64,000 nt of DNA, from assembly GCF_003399625.1 (NCBI RefSeq), contig NZ_NBXA01000007.1, forward strand, positions 186,001 through 250,000, given 5' to 3'. Under the pieces are notes generated by a model. The model was not told where the DNA came from. It searched no databases and was given only the letters and a program-made list of their open reading frames with translations. Below, one piece after another: positions 1 through 11,174 of this stretch (positions are counted from its first letter, which is position 1; the number at the start of each line of letters is the position of its first letter). Source of the DNA: Subtercola boreus. Its GTDB lineage: Bacteria; Actinomycetota; Actinomycetes; Actinomycetales; Microbacteriaceae. Made by a program: the position numbers and the translations under genes.

Positions 1-114
1 CCTGATCCATCGCGCTTCCCGTCTTCTCCTCCACAGGCCCGGGCCGGGCGGAGTTCTCCACCGATCGCACGGATGCCCGTTTCCCTCACCGGTGCCAGCG
101 GAAGAGTGGGGGCC

Positions 115-918
115 ATGAACCTTCGAACCCTTTCCTTCCTGAAGACCGCCGTCGGCCGGGCGCTCGCGGCAGCCGTGGCCGTGATGCTGCCGACCGAGTG
201 TGTCGGGTGCGGAGCACCCGACAGCGCGCTCTGCGCGGTGTGCAGCGAGACGATCGGGGCGTCGCTGCCGCCCTCGTCTGTTCCGCTGCCCCCGCCCGGC
301 GCCCGATCGTGCGCACTCGTCATCGAGATGCCTCCCGAGCCGCCGCTCCGGGTGTGGGCGGGCACGCCCTACGGCACAGTGGTGAGTTCGGCGCTCTCGG
401 CGTTCAAAGAGTCGGGCCGAACCGATGCCGCCCGTTCTCTGGCCCGCGTTCTCGAATCGGCGATCCTGGATGCGCGAGCTGAGCTCGAGGGCGGGTTGCC
501 TCCGGGCGCGGTGCTCGAGCTCACGGTCACACCGTCGTCACGCGCCGCGTTCCGCCGGCGTGGCTACCACCCGGTGGAGCTTCTCGCGGCGCGGGCGCGC
601 GGGGTGCTCCCGCTCGTGCGCACACTGCGGGTCGCCCGGCCCGTCGTTGACCAGGCCGGCCTCGGCAGAGAGGCGCGGAGGGCGAATCTCAGCGGATCCC
701 TGGAGGTTCGGAGCAAGCTCTCAGGGGCGCTCGACGGGCGCCATTTCCTGGTCGTCGACGATGTCATCACGACCGGTTCCACGCTGGTGGAATGCCGCAG
801 GGCGCTGGAATCAGCGGGTGCGACGGTGTGGGGTGCGGCGACGCTCGCTTACACGCCGAAGCACCGCGGAGCATCCACCGTGCGTCCGCTGGGCGAACGG
901 GAGGGGCAGATGGGATGA
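115..918 (+). CDS. ComF family protein (phosphoribosyltransferase-like)
   Basis: A 267-residue protein of the ComF/GntX family. These proteins combine an N-terminal zinc-ribbon-like cysteine cluster with a type I phosphoribosyltransferase fold and are linked to DNA uptake or purine-like metabolism. The cysteine cluster is visible near residues 25-40 (CVGCG followed by CAVC). The PRPP-binding loop VVDDVITTGST lies near residue 220. An earlier in-frame ATG at 73 exists, but 115 begins with a basic-hydrophobic segment and gives the usual family length. The ComF-hpf-secA order is standard in actinobacteria, normally downstream of mtrAB-lpqB, which would lie before this window. The frame is open to base 1, so a longer N-terminus cannot be fully excluded. 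The family is clear; the biochemical function in this organism is inferred. Confidence 0.85.
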   Translation: MNLRTLSFLKTAVGRALAAAVAVMLPTECVGCGAPDSALCAVCSETIGASLPPSSVPLPPPGARSCALVIEMPPEPPLRVWAGTPYGTVVSSALSAFKESGRTDAARSLARVLESAILDARAELEGGLPPGAVLELTVTPSSRAAFRRRGYHPVELLAARARGVLPLVRTLRVARPVVDQAGLGREARRANLSGSLEVRSKLSGALDGRHFLVVDDVITTGSTLVECRRALESAGATVWGAATLAYTPKHRGASTVRPLGEREGQMG

Positions 919-1022
919 ACGGATGACACGGGGTGCTCCAGAGCACTACGGTGGGGGAAAAGGCGCGGAAGAACTCGCTTTGGTTCCAGGGCGGCACGTC
1001 TTTTTGAGACTAGGAGATTGCC

Positions 1023-1739
1023 ATGGAGATCAACATCACGGGCCGAAACCTAGGGATCACCGATCGATTCCGGAGCTACGCGACCGAGAAGGCCGAGAAG
1101 GTCTCGCACCTCGCCGACCGGGCACTCGCCCTCGAGATCAAGGTGTGCCGGCACAGTTCTGCGAACGCCTCCGGTGGAGACGACCGGGTCGAGCTCACCC
1201 TCATCGGGCCCGGGCCGATCGTTCGGGCGGAGAGCGCGGGCAGCGACAAGTACGTGGCCTTCGATCTCGCGATCGCCAAGCTCCTCGAACGGATCCGGCG
1301 CGCGAAGGACCGCAAGAAGGTTCACCGCGGACAGCACCGGCCGGTCTCGCTCCGTGAGGCGTCGATGACCGACTTCAATCTCACCGACCTGAAGCCTGCC
1401 GAAGCCGAGGTGCTCGCCCAGGTGAGCACGGGAGCCGTGCAGCCGGCGCCGGCCGCGGTCGGTGCGGCAGAGTCCGAGTCGATCGATCCGGTCGAGGAGG
1501 CCTGGTCGCCGGTCGTCATCCGCACGAAGGTCTTCGCGGCGGCCCCGATGACGGTGGATGACGCGCTCTACCTGATGGAGCTCGTCGGGCACGACTTCTA
1601 CCTCTTCGTCGACTCGGAATCCGGAAGGCCGAGTGTGGTCTACCGCCGGAAGGGCTGGGACTACGGAGTGATCGGGCTCGATGACAGCGCGTCGGCGCTG
1701 CTCGTGGATGCCCGCCAGGCTGAAGGAGTTCTCTCGTAG
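1023..1739 (+). CDS. hpf: Ribosome hibernation-promoting factor, long form
   Basis: A 238-residue long-form hibernation factor that binds the 30S subunit and dimerises to hold ribosomes as inactive 100S particles in stress or stationary phase. The N-terminal RaiA/HPF domain covers about residues 1-100 (starts MEINITGRNLGITDRF). A charged, low-complexity linker follows. The C-terminal dimerisation domain covers about residues 165-230, with the typical VVIRTKVFAAAPMTVDDAL and YRRKGWDYGVIGL segments. An AGGAG ribosome-binding site ends 7 bases before the ATG. It lies between comF and secA, the usual actinobacterial position. A strong hairpin at 1771-1808 ends the unit. Confidence 0.95.
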   Translation: MEINITGRNLGITDRFRSYATEKAEKVSHLADRALALEIKVCRHSSANASGGDDRVELTLIGPGPIVRAESAGSDKYVAFDLAIAKLLERIRRAKDRKKVHRGQHRPVSLREASMTDFNLTDLKPAEAEVLAQVSTGAVQPAPAAVGAAESESIDPVEEAWSPVVIRTKVFAAAPMTVDDALYLMELVGHDFYLFVDSESGRPSVVYRRKGWDYGVIGLDDSASALLVDARQAEGVLS

Positions 1740-1770
1740 GGATCTCTCCCGCAGTATGGAGACGGACCGA

Positions 1771-1808
1771 GCTGGGGGGTGCGGCGCTGAGGCGCCGCAC
1801 CCCCCAGC
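1771..1808. terminator. Hairpin terminator after hpf
   Basis: An inverted repeat with 17-bp perfect arms (GCTGGGGGGTGCGGCGC and its complement) around a very short loop, 31 bases after the hpf stop. There is no strong T-tract, as is common in high-GC actinobacteria. It separates hpf from the secA promoter region, which includes a TATGAT hexamer at 1849-1854. Confidence 0.75.
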
Positions 1809-1893
1809 GTTCGTTGGACAGACCCTCAGGTACGACAACTAGTATTGCTATGATTACCGGCTGGATCATGGCTGGTTCGGTAGGAGATTCAAC

Positions 1894-4749
<2,856 letters not shown>

Positions 4750-4772
4750 CGGCCAGACCGAGCGCCATCCAC

Positions 4773-4807
4773 AGGGCCCCGCCATGCACCTGCGCAGGCG
4801 GGGCTCT
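4773..4807. terminator. Bidirectional terminator between secA and the convergent gene
   Basis: An inverted repeat AGGGCCCCGCC / GGCGGGGCTCT separated by about 13 bases, lying in the short gap between the convergent secA (+) and the Rv3235-like gene (-). Position and symmetry suggest termination from both sides. Confidence 0.6.
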
Positions 4808-4833
4808 GTCGCTCCGGGCTCGTCGAGGCCCGC

Positions 4834-5220
4834 TCAGAGCACGTTGATCGCGCTCGCCCGCCACCTCGTCTCGAGCCGTTCGAGGCGGAGCGCCACAGCC
4901 CGGGTGCGCGCCTTGCCGTGAACGATGACCACCCCTTCGATGACACCCGGCGCCGGTTCGCTGTGCACCGTTCTGCCGATCGTGAACGTCGGCCTGATCA
5001 GCCGCTCGCCCTTCACCTGCCGCGCCCGGGCGGAGAGAACGACGCGCTGCATCAGATGGTGGTACACATCTTCGGACACCCAGCGGGCGACCTGGTCGAG
5101 GTCGCGTACCCCGGCCAGCACCTCCAGCACGCACAGTGTCAGACTCTCGAGGATGCTCTGCGTCTCGGTGAACGGCTGATCGGTGTCGATGAGGTCGACG
5201 ACTGCGGGGAACGAAATCAT
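4834..5220 (-). CDS. Rv3235 family protein
   Basis: A 128-residue protein of the actinobacterial Rv3235 family, conserved next to secA in Mycobacterium and relatives; its function is unknown. The sequence is a compact alpha/beta domain with LLCVLEVLAGVRD-like helices and a C-terminal VVIVHGKARTRAVALRLE segment. ATG 5220 is preferred because CCGGAG lies about nine bases upstream. An in-frame ATG at 5298 would add 26 residues of non-conserved character. It converges with secA. Confidence 0.75.
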   Translation of the reverse strand: MISFPAVVDLIDTDQPFTETQSILESLTLCVLEVLAGVRDLDQVARWVSEDVYHHLMQRVVLSARARQVKGERLIRPTFTIGRTVHSEPAPGVIEGVVIVHGKARTRAVALRLERLETRWRASAINVL

Positions 5221-5450
5221 GGTGTGCGGCTCCGGTGGATTTGGTCGAACGGCGCACGACAGCTGGGTCTGCTGGCGGGAACCGCGACGACTGAACATTT
5301 ATCAGGTTCGGGTGTTGTCATGAAAGCAGGGGAACCCACAGGTGTCCAGAGCGGCCCCTGCTCTGTGGAAAGAAAGCGCTGAGGCCGGGCCCTGTGGAGG
5401 ACGTGTGCGACGTCGCAGAGCACTCAGCCGGGGAGCCGTAGGCTAGAGGC

Positions 5451-6944
5451 GTGTCAACATTGAGCGATCTCGTCCTCGCGCAGGGCAATTCCACCGAAGC
5501 CGACGTCGAGTGGCTGCATCTCCTCGTGGGTGACTGGCAGCTCCTCGCCGACCTGGCCTTCGCCGACATCGTGCTGTGGGTTCCGTCGAAGGACGGCAGC
5601 TTCGTCGCGGTGGCGCACGCACGGCCATCCAGTTCCGCGACTCTCTTCTACCGCGACTTCGTCGGGCAGGCCGTCAAAGCCGAATGGCGGAAGCAGGTCA
5701 CCGACGCTTTCGAGAGCGCCCAGATCGTCGACACCGCGGCTCCCGACTGGTACGAGGAGACGCCGACCCGTGTGCGGGCCGTACCGGTGCTCCGGCGGCT
5801 CTCTCACACCGACATGAAGACGACAGACAACCCGATCGCGGTCGTCACCCGGCACACGAACCTGAGCGAGGCGCGCACGCCGAGCCGCCAGGAGCTCACC
5901 TTCAACGAGTGCGCCAACGATCTCTTCGCGATGATCGCGGCGGGGGACTTCCCCGACCTCGGTGCCCCCACAGGTCCACGGAGGGGTGCTCCCCGCGCAT
6001 CCGACGGCCTGATCCGGCTGGACGCAGACGGCATGGTGACCTTCGCGAGCCCCAACGGCTTGTCAGCGTTCAACCGCATGGGCTACACCGAGGAACTCGA
6101 GGGCCAGGCGCTGGCCGAGGTGACGACGATCCTCCTGAACGGCACACTGGTCGTCGACGAGTCGCTTCCGCTCGTGGTCACCGGGCGGGCGCCCTGGCGC
6201 ACAGACATCGATGCGAAGGGTGTGACAGTGTCGCTCCGCGCGATCCCTCTCCGCACCCGTGGCCAGCGCTTCGGCGCGATCGTGCTGTGCCGCGACGTCA
6301 CCGAGCTGCGCCACGACGAGCGTGAGCTGATCACCAAGGATGCGACCATCCGGGAGATCCACCACCGGGTGAAGAACAACCTGCAGACGGTCGCGTCGCT
6401 GCTGCGCATCCAGGCCCGTCGCACCCACTCCGACGACGCGAAGGATGCCCTCTCGCAGGCCATGCGCCGCGTCGCCGCGATCGCGGTCGTGCACGACACG
6501 CTCTCGGAGGGGCTCAGCCAGAAGGTCGACTTCGACGTAGTCTTCGAGCGCGTGCTCATGCTCGTCACCGAGGTTGCCTCGGCCCACAACACGACCGTGC
6601 ATCCGAAGTTCAGCGGGAGCTTCGGCGTGCTGCCGAGTGAATACGCGACACCTCTCGCGCTGGCTCTCACAGAGCTCGTCACCAATGCGGTCGAACACGG
6701 GCTCGCCGGCCAGGAGGGTCAGGTCGAGATCGTCGCCTCGCGGTCGGAGGAGACGCTCACCGTCGAGGTGCGGGACACCGGATCCGGTCTGCCGGAGGGC
6801 AAGGTCGGTTCGGGGCTCGGCACCCAGATCGTGCGCACCCTCATCCAGGGCGAACTGGGCGGAATCATCGACTGGCACACCATGGTGGGAAGCGGAACGG
6901 TCGTGACGATAGAGATCCCGTTCCGCTGGCTGAAGAAGCGCTGA
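5451..6944 (+). CDS. pdtaS: PdtaS-type sensor histidine kinase (HisKA_2/HWE group)
   Basis: A 497-residue cytosolic sensor kinase. Order of domains: an N-terminal GAF-like region (about 10-145), a PAS-like region (about 180-285) and a HisKA_2 dimerisation domain with EIHHRVKNNLQ (phosphoacceptor H304/H305). The HATPase domain follows, with N box ELVTNAVEHG and G box VRDTGSGLPEG. In actinobacteria PdtaS works with the antiterminator response regulator PdtaR, which is encoded elsewhere. No membrane segment is visible. TAGGCT ends six bases before the GTG start, so the mRNA is probably leaderless. It sits between secA and whiB1 as in other Microbacteriaceae. Confidence 0.93.
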   Translation: MSTLSDLVLAQGNSTEADVEWLHLLVGDWQLLADLAFADIVLWVPSKDGSFVAVAHARPSSSATLFYRDFVGQAVKAEWRKQVTDAFESAQIVDTAAPDWYEETPTRVRAVPVLRRLSHTDMKTTDNPIAVVTRHTNLSEARTPSRQELTFNECANDLFAMIAAGDFPDLGAPTGPRRGAPRASDGLIRLDADGMVTFASPNGLSAFNRMGYTEELEGQALAEVTTILLNGTLVVDESLPLVVTGRAPWRTDIDAKGVTVSLRAIPLRTRGQRFGAIVLCRDVTELRHDERELITKDATIREIHHRVKNNLQTVASLLRIQARRTHSDDAKDALSQAMRRVAAIAVVHDTLSEGLSQKVDFDVVFERVLMLVTEVASAHNTTVHPKFSGSFGVLPSEYATPLALALTELVTNAVEHGLAGQEGQVEIVASRSEETLTVEVRDTGSGLPEGKVGSGLGTQIVRTLIQGELGGIIDWHTMVGSGTVVTIEIPFRWLKKR

Positions 6945-6985
6945 AACCCTCCACCCGCCGGCTGTGGCCGGGCGGAGGGAGGGTT
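6945..6985. terminator. Bidirectional terminator between pdtaS and whiB1
   Basis: AACCCTCC at the left and GGAGGGTT at the right flank an inner CCCGCC / GGGCGG stem. It starts directly after the pdtaS stop and lies between two convergent genes. Confidence 0.75.
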
Positions 6986-7027
6986 CCAGTGGTTGACCGG
7001 AATCCGGTCAGTCCTTCGTCGTGAGAC

Positions 7028-7276
7028 CTACGAGGCGCGGCGTGCGCGAGCGGCGCGGCGCTTCAGGGCGCGGCGCTCGTCTTCGCTGAGGCCACCCCAG
7101 ACGCCGGAGTCCTGGCCGGTCTCGAGGGCGTACTGCAGGCAGACCTCGGTGACGGTGCATCGGGCGCAGACGGCTTTCGCCTTGTCGATCTGGTCGACTG
7201 CCGGGCCGGTGTTGCCGACGGGGAAGAACAGTTCGGGGTCTGCAGTCAGGCATGCGGCCTTGTCGCGCCAATCCAT
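7028..7276 (-). CDS. whiB1: WhiB1-type iron-sulfur transcription factor
   Basis: An 82-residue WhiB protein. Four cysteines at 9, 37, 40 and 46 (C-x27-C-x2-C-x5-C) bind a [4Fe-4S] cluster that responds to redox or NO. The GVWGG turn and the basic C-terminal tail (KRRAARARR) needed for sigma factor/DNA contact are present. The start MDWRDKAAC and the PELFFPVGN segment match WhiB1 rather than WhiB2-7. AAAGGAG lies eight bases before the ATG. The long upstream gap (7277-7516) presumably holds its promoter. Confidence 0.93.
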   Translation of the reverse strand: MDWRDKAACLTADPELFFPVGNTGPAVDQIDKAKAVCARCTVTEVCLQYALETGQDSGVWGGLSEDERRALKRRAARARRAS

Positions 7277-7516
7277 GCGGGGTACTCCTTTGGGGTAATG
7301 CGTATGCCTCGGTCGAGCGACCTAAGATTCGGGTTCAGACGACGAGCAGCGGGAGAGGACGCGAATTGTGGATGAACCACGGCACGCCAAGACCAGCATC
7401 GGGTGCATAGGGATTACTCTCACGTCGCACCCCCACGACATTGTGAGCAACAATCGACCTCAAATATGGTCGCATACTGGTAGAGGCAAATCAAGGATTT
7501 TCTGGGTTGTGGAGAT

Positions 7517-7957
7517 ATGAGCGATCAGTCAGACGTGCGCGGACCGGGCTCTGCCGAGCATCCGGAAGCACCGTTCAGGCGGCCCGTACTGCTGGTGCTG
7601 CTCGCAGTGCTCCTGCTCGTGGAGGCCCTCGCGGTGCTCGCGATCGGTGCGTGGCTGATCGCCGAGCTCGGTCTCGCCGAGCCCGCATCGTATGCCACCG
7701 CAATCGCCCTCATCGTGCTGGTGCTGGCGGCGGGCGTCTGGGTGCTGTGCATCGCGATCGGGGTCTACCGGCTGAGGCCGTGGACGCGCGGCGCCGCTCT
7801 GACCTGGCAGATCCTGCAGGTGATTGTGGCGATCTGCATCTTCCAGGGGCTGTTCGCCGAGCCGGTCGACGGATGGCCGTTGCTGGTGGTCTCGCTTCTC
7901 GGCGTCGCCCTGCTGCTGTCGCCCTCGGTCGTCGCGGCCACCCGCCGACAGGACTAG
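7517..7957 (+). CDS. Small integral membrane protein, unknown function
   Basis: A 146-residue protein with a 22-residue polar N-terminus followed by four hydrophobic segments (about 23-47, 55-80, 90-108 and 117-138), ending in RRQD inside the cell. No catalytic motif is visible. Its stop codon overlaps that of the convergent bcp gene: both use the palindrome CTAG at 7954-7957. I do not recognise a named family. Confidence 0.75.
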   Translation: MSDQSDVRGPGSAEHPEAPFRRPVLLVLLAVLLLVEALAVLAIGAWLIAELGLAEPASYATAIALIVLVLAAGVWVLCIAIGVYRLRPWTRGAALTWQILQVIVAICIFQGLFAEPVDGWPLLVVSLLGVALLLSPSVVAATRRQD

Positions 7958-8436
7958 GCGTCGATCTTCAGCTTCTTGCGGAGCGACGCAACATGGCCGG
8001 TCGCTTTCACGTTGTAGAGCGGCAGGCTGACAGCACCGTTCTCGTCGATCACGAACGTCGAACGGAGCACCCCGGTGACGGTCTTGCCGTAGAGCGATTT
8101 CTCGCCGTACGCCGCATACGCCTTGTGCACGGCGAGGTCGGGGTCGGAGAGCAGCGGGAAGTTGAGCCCCTGCGCCTCGGCGAAACCCTTCAGCACATCG
8201 GGGGAGTCCTTCGAGATGCCGAGCACCTGGTATCCGGCGCCCTTCAGCGAGTTGATGTTGTCGCGGAAGTCGCAGGCCTGGGTCGTGCACCCCGGCGTGT
8301 TCGCGGCCGGGTAGAAGTAGACGACGACCTTCTGGCCGCGAAGACCGGAGAGCGAGACATCCGTCCCGTTCTCGTCGGACAGCGTGAAGTCGGGAGCCTC
8401 GAGGCCGGCGGTCAGTCGTTCTGAAGTGTCGCTCAC
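7954..8436 (-). CDS. bcp: Thioredoxin-dependent thiol peroxidase (Bcp/PrxQ)
   Basis: A 160-residue peroxiredoxin of the BCP/PrxQ group that reduces hydrogen and organic peroxides using thioredoxin. The peroxidatic cysteine is C50 in NTPGCTTQACDF and the resolving cysteine C55, the five-residue spacing of the alpha-2 type. FYPAANTPGC and LGISKDSPD are typical. The start is GTG 8436 with only a weak GA-rich upstream site. The length is normal for the family. Confidence 0.95.
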   Translation of the reverse strand: MSDTSERLTAGLEAPDFTLSDENGTDVSLSGLRGQKVVVYFYPAANTPGCTTQACDFRDNINSLKGAGYQVLGISKDSPDVLKGFAEAQGLNFPLLSDPDLAVHKAYAAYGEKSLYGKTVTGVLRSTFVIDENGAVSLPLYNVKATGHVASLRKKLKIDA

Positions 8437-8530
8437 AGTGCGTCTCTCTCGTGGTCGTGGGGCCCCGTTCGCGGGCCCGCCAGACTCATGCTAGTGTTTG
8501 TCCTCGGCCGGGTTCACATCGGCCGGCCAT

Positions 8531-8606
<76 letters not shown>

Positions 8607-8671
8607 CAAGCGTCTTATAGTGGTGTCACGCGTTCTTCGTACGCACACCCCGACGGTCAAAGGAGACCGCT

Positions 8672-8800
8672 ATGACACAGACCGAGATCCTTCGAGCGAC
8701 CGATCCCCACGCCGGCCTCAAGCGGGCCGTCACCGTGGGCGGGTTGTCCCTCCTCAGCACCGTCACGGCGATTCTCGTTGTCGTAGCCTTCGTGCACTGA
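8672..8800 (+). CDS. 42-residue single-pass membrane peptide
   Basis: A short open frame [11 protein letters not shown]... ending in VVVAFVH. A polar N-terminus of about 16 residues with two basic residues is followed by one hydrophobic helix (about residues 20-41). AAAGGAG lies six bases before the ATG. TATAGT (8616-8621) upstream could be its -10 element. It sits between tRNA-Lys and the beta-glucosidase gene. Good spacing and hydrophobic periodicity argue that it is real, but its function is unknown. Confidence 0.6.
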   Translation: MTQTEILRATDPHAGLKRAVTVGGLSLLSTVTAILVVVAFVH

Positions 8801-8814
8801 GATACGGTGTTCTC

Positions 8815-10266
8815 ATGAATGAGAGCGCTTCCACAGATATTCCCGTGACCGCCGGCGACGCCGACTACCGCGACGCCGGGCTGCAGTTCCCCGCCGGCTT
8901 CACCTTCGGTTCGGCAACGGCGTCGTACCAGATCGAGGGTGCCTTCGACGAGGATGGGCGCGGCCCGTCCATCTGGGACACCTTCAGCAAGACCCCCGGC
9001 AAGGTGCTCAACGGGGACACCGGCGACGTCGCCGACGACCACTACCACCGGCTCGACGAAGACCTCGACCTGATGGCGTCCCTGAACCTGCAGGCCTACC
9101 GGTTCTCGATCGCGTGGCCACGGATCCAGCCCACCGGGCGCGGGCCGGCGAACCAGGCGGGCCTCGACTTCTACGGCCGGCTCATCGACGGTCTGCTCGC
9201 CCGCGGGATCAAGCCCGTGGCGACGCTCTACCACTGGGATCTGCCGCAGGCCCTCGAGGACGAGGGCGGCTGGCTGTCCAGATCCACGTCCAAGGCGTTC
9301 GCCGACTATGCACGCATCGTGGGCGAAGCGTTCGGTGACCGCGTGCACACCTGGACGACCATGAACGAGCCGTGGTGCTCGGCGTATCTCGGCTACGGTT
9401 CGGGCGCCCACGCCCCGGGGATCATGTCGGCAGAGGGCGCCCTGAAGGCCGTTCACCACCTGAACCTCGGCCACGGGTTGGCTGTGCTGGCGCTCCGCGA
9501 GGTCGTCACGAACGATCCGCAGTTCTCCATCACCCTGAATCTGCACAGCATCCGCGGCCACGGCCCCTCCGGCGCGGAGGCGGCGCGCCAAATCAGTGCC
9601 CTCGCGAACCGCGCCTTCACCGGACCGCTCCTGGAGGGTGCCTACCCCGACGACCTGCTCGACGACACCAAAGGCGTCACCGACTGGTCGTTCGTCGAGG
9701 ACGGCGACCTTCCGCTCATCAACCAGCCGATCGACGTGCTGGGCGTCAACTACTACTCGACTGTGACCGTCGCGGTGTGGGACGGCGTGAGCCCCCGCGA
9801 GAGCGCCGACGGCCACCAGAACGTGGGCGGGTCGCCCTGGCCCGGAGCCGAGCGCATCGAGTTCCTGGTGCAGCCCGGGCCGTACACCGAGATGGGCTGG
9901 AACATCGACCCGTCGGGCCTTCTCGACCTGCTGACGTCTCTTCGCGACGAGTTCCCGGACCAGGCGCTCATGATCACCGAGAACGGGGCGGCCTTCGCCG
10001 ACACGGTGACGGATGGCGCTGTGCACGACGATCTGCGGATCGACTACCTGCGCCGGCACATCACCGCGGCGCACCGAGCGATCGACGCGGGAGTCGATCT
10101 GAGGGGCTACTTCGTCTGGTCGCTGATGGACAACTTCGAATGGAGCCTCGGCTACTCCCGGCGGTTCGGTATCGTCCGCGTCGACTACGACACGCTCGAG
10201 CGGCTGCCGAAGGACAGCGCGCACTGGTACGCGGCGCTGGCGGGCAGCAACGTCATCCCCGCGTGA
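8815..10266 (+). CDS. Beta-glucosidase, glycoside hydrolase family 1
   Basis: A 483-residue cytosolic GH1 enzyme that hydrolyses beta-glucosides. The acid/base is E185 in TMNEPW and the nucleophile is E389 in ITENGA. The N-terminal [15 protein letters not shown] signature and the C-terminal [17 protein letters not shown] are diagnostic. TACGGT ends six bases before ATG 8815, indicating a leaderless start. The frame stays open back into the tRNA-Lys gene, so longer starts are artefacts. No transporter or LacI regulator is adjacent, so the natural substrate cannot be read from context. A hairpin at 10279-10309 follows. Confidence 0.95.
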   Translation: MNESASTDIPVTAGDADYRDAGLQFPAGFTFGSATASYQIEGAFDEDGRGPSIWDTFSKTPGKVLNGDTGDVADDHYHRLDEDLDLMASLNLQAYRFSIAWPRIQPTGRGPANQAGLDFYGRLIDGLLARGIKPVATLYHWDLPQALEDEGGWLSRSTSKAFADYARIVGEAFGDRVHTWTTMNEPWCSAYLGYGSGAHAPGIMSAEGALKAVHHLNLGHGLAVLALREVVTNDPQFSITLNLHSIRGHGPSGAEAARQISALANRAFTGPLLEGAYPDDLLDDTKGVTDWSFVEDGDLPLINQPIDVLGVNYYSTVTVAVWDGVSPRESADGHQNVGGSPWPGAERIEFLVQPGPYTEMGWNIDPSGLLDLLTSLRDEFPDQALMITENGAAFADTVTDGAVHDDLRIDYLRRHITAAHRAIDAGVDLRGYFVWSLMDNFEWSLGYSRRFGIVRVDYDTLERLPKDSAHWYAALAGSNVIPA

Positions 10267-10278
10267 CGCGCAGGTAAA

Positions 10279-10309
10279 TTCCCCGGCCGTCCTCTGGCCT
10301 GCCGGGGGA
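10279..10309. terminator. Hairpin terminator after the GH1 gene
   Basis: The inverted repeat TCCCCGGC / GCCGGGGGA with a 13-base loop starts about a dozen bases after the stop codon. Confidence 0.55.
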
Positions 10310-10330
10310 GGGCCGACGTAAGCTCGGGCC

Positions 10331-11125
10331 ATGGGGATCGTCCGGGAGAGCGGGTCAGGAGGCCGGCGCGCCAGGCTGCGCCTTCACCGGAACGTGCCGC
10401 TGGGCGTCTGCCTGGTCGTGGCTGTGGCCGGCACCGCCACGCTCTGCGGCCTGGCGCTCGATCGCACCGCTCCGCGCCAGCCCGCCGTCGAGGCCTCGGT
10501 CGATGTGGCGGCGACGGCGGGCGCGGTGCCGGGAGCGGATGGCGCCGGCGGTGCCGCGACCGCCCCGCCGTCCGAGCCCGGGGCTGCGAGCGGTTCCGCT
10601 GACGCGAATTCGGCGGCCTCTGCCGCACCTGTTGTGCCTGCCGGTGGTGTCGATCCTGCTGGTGGCGGGCCTGCCGCTGGCGGGCAGGATGCCGCACCGT
10701 CTGCCAGCGGGTCGACAATGGCATCGGGTTTCTCGGCCATCGACTTCACCTCGGGCGCCGGCTCGGAAAGCGGAGTGGAAAGCGCGGATTCCGGATCCGC
10801 GGGGGAGACGACACCGGGTGGCGGAGGCGTGACGGGGCCGGTGCCCGCCGATCCCCAGCCTGCTGATCCCGCTCCCGCTGATCCCGCACCGGCCGACCCG
10901 GCTCCGGCTGATCCGGCTCCGGCCGATCCGGCGCCGTCGGATCCCGTCGCTCCCGACCCGCTCCCCTTCGATCCCGAACCGGCCGAGCCTGTGCCGGCCG
11001 ATCCGCTCCCGTTCGATCCGGCGCCGCCGTCGGATCCTGCGCCGCAATCGGATCCTGCGCCGGTCGCCCCTGCGCCGGTCGCCCCCGCGCCCCCCGCGGT
11101 CTCGCCGACCGATCCGCTGGTCTGA
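10331..11125 (+). CDS. Membrane-anchored Pro/Ala/Asp-rich low-complexity protein
   Basis: A 264-residue protein with a basic N-terminus and one hydrophobic segment (about residues 21-45) acting as anchor or uncleaved signal. The rest is disordered: an Ala/Gly-rich part, then ADPAP-type repeats (about residues 170-255). No folded domain is recognisable. TAAGCT ends six bases before the ATG, so a leaderless start is likely. The repeats suggest a flexible cell-envelope spacer, but this is inference. Confidence 0.65.
   Translation: MGIVRESGSGGRRARLRLHRNVPLGVCLVVAVAGTATLCGLALDRTAPRQPAVEASVDVAATAGAVPGADGAGGAATAPPSEPGAASGSADANSAASAAPVVPAGGVDPAGGGPAAGGQDAAPSASGSTMASGFSAIDFTSGAGSESGVESADSGSAGETTPGGGGVTGPVPADPQPADPAPADPAPADPAPADPAPADPAPSDPVAPDPLPFDPEPAEPVPADPLPFDPAPPSDPAPQSDPAPVAPAPVAPAPPAVSPTDPLV
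10846..11095 (+). repeat. In-frame repeats coding ADPAP units
   Basis: Imperfect 15-bp units of the type GCTGATCCGGCTCCG, first as clean ADPAP tandem copies and then as diverged (S/V)DP variants. They expand the low-complexity tail of the surrounding gene. Confidence 0.7.
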
Positions 11126-11174
11126 ACCGCGCAGCCTCACGCGGCCTCCCGGCGCCGTGATCTAGGGTGAGCAC

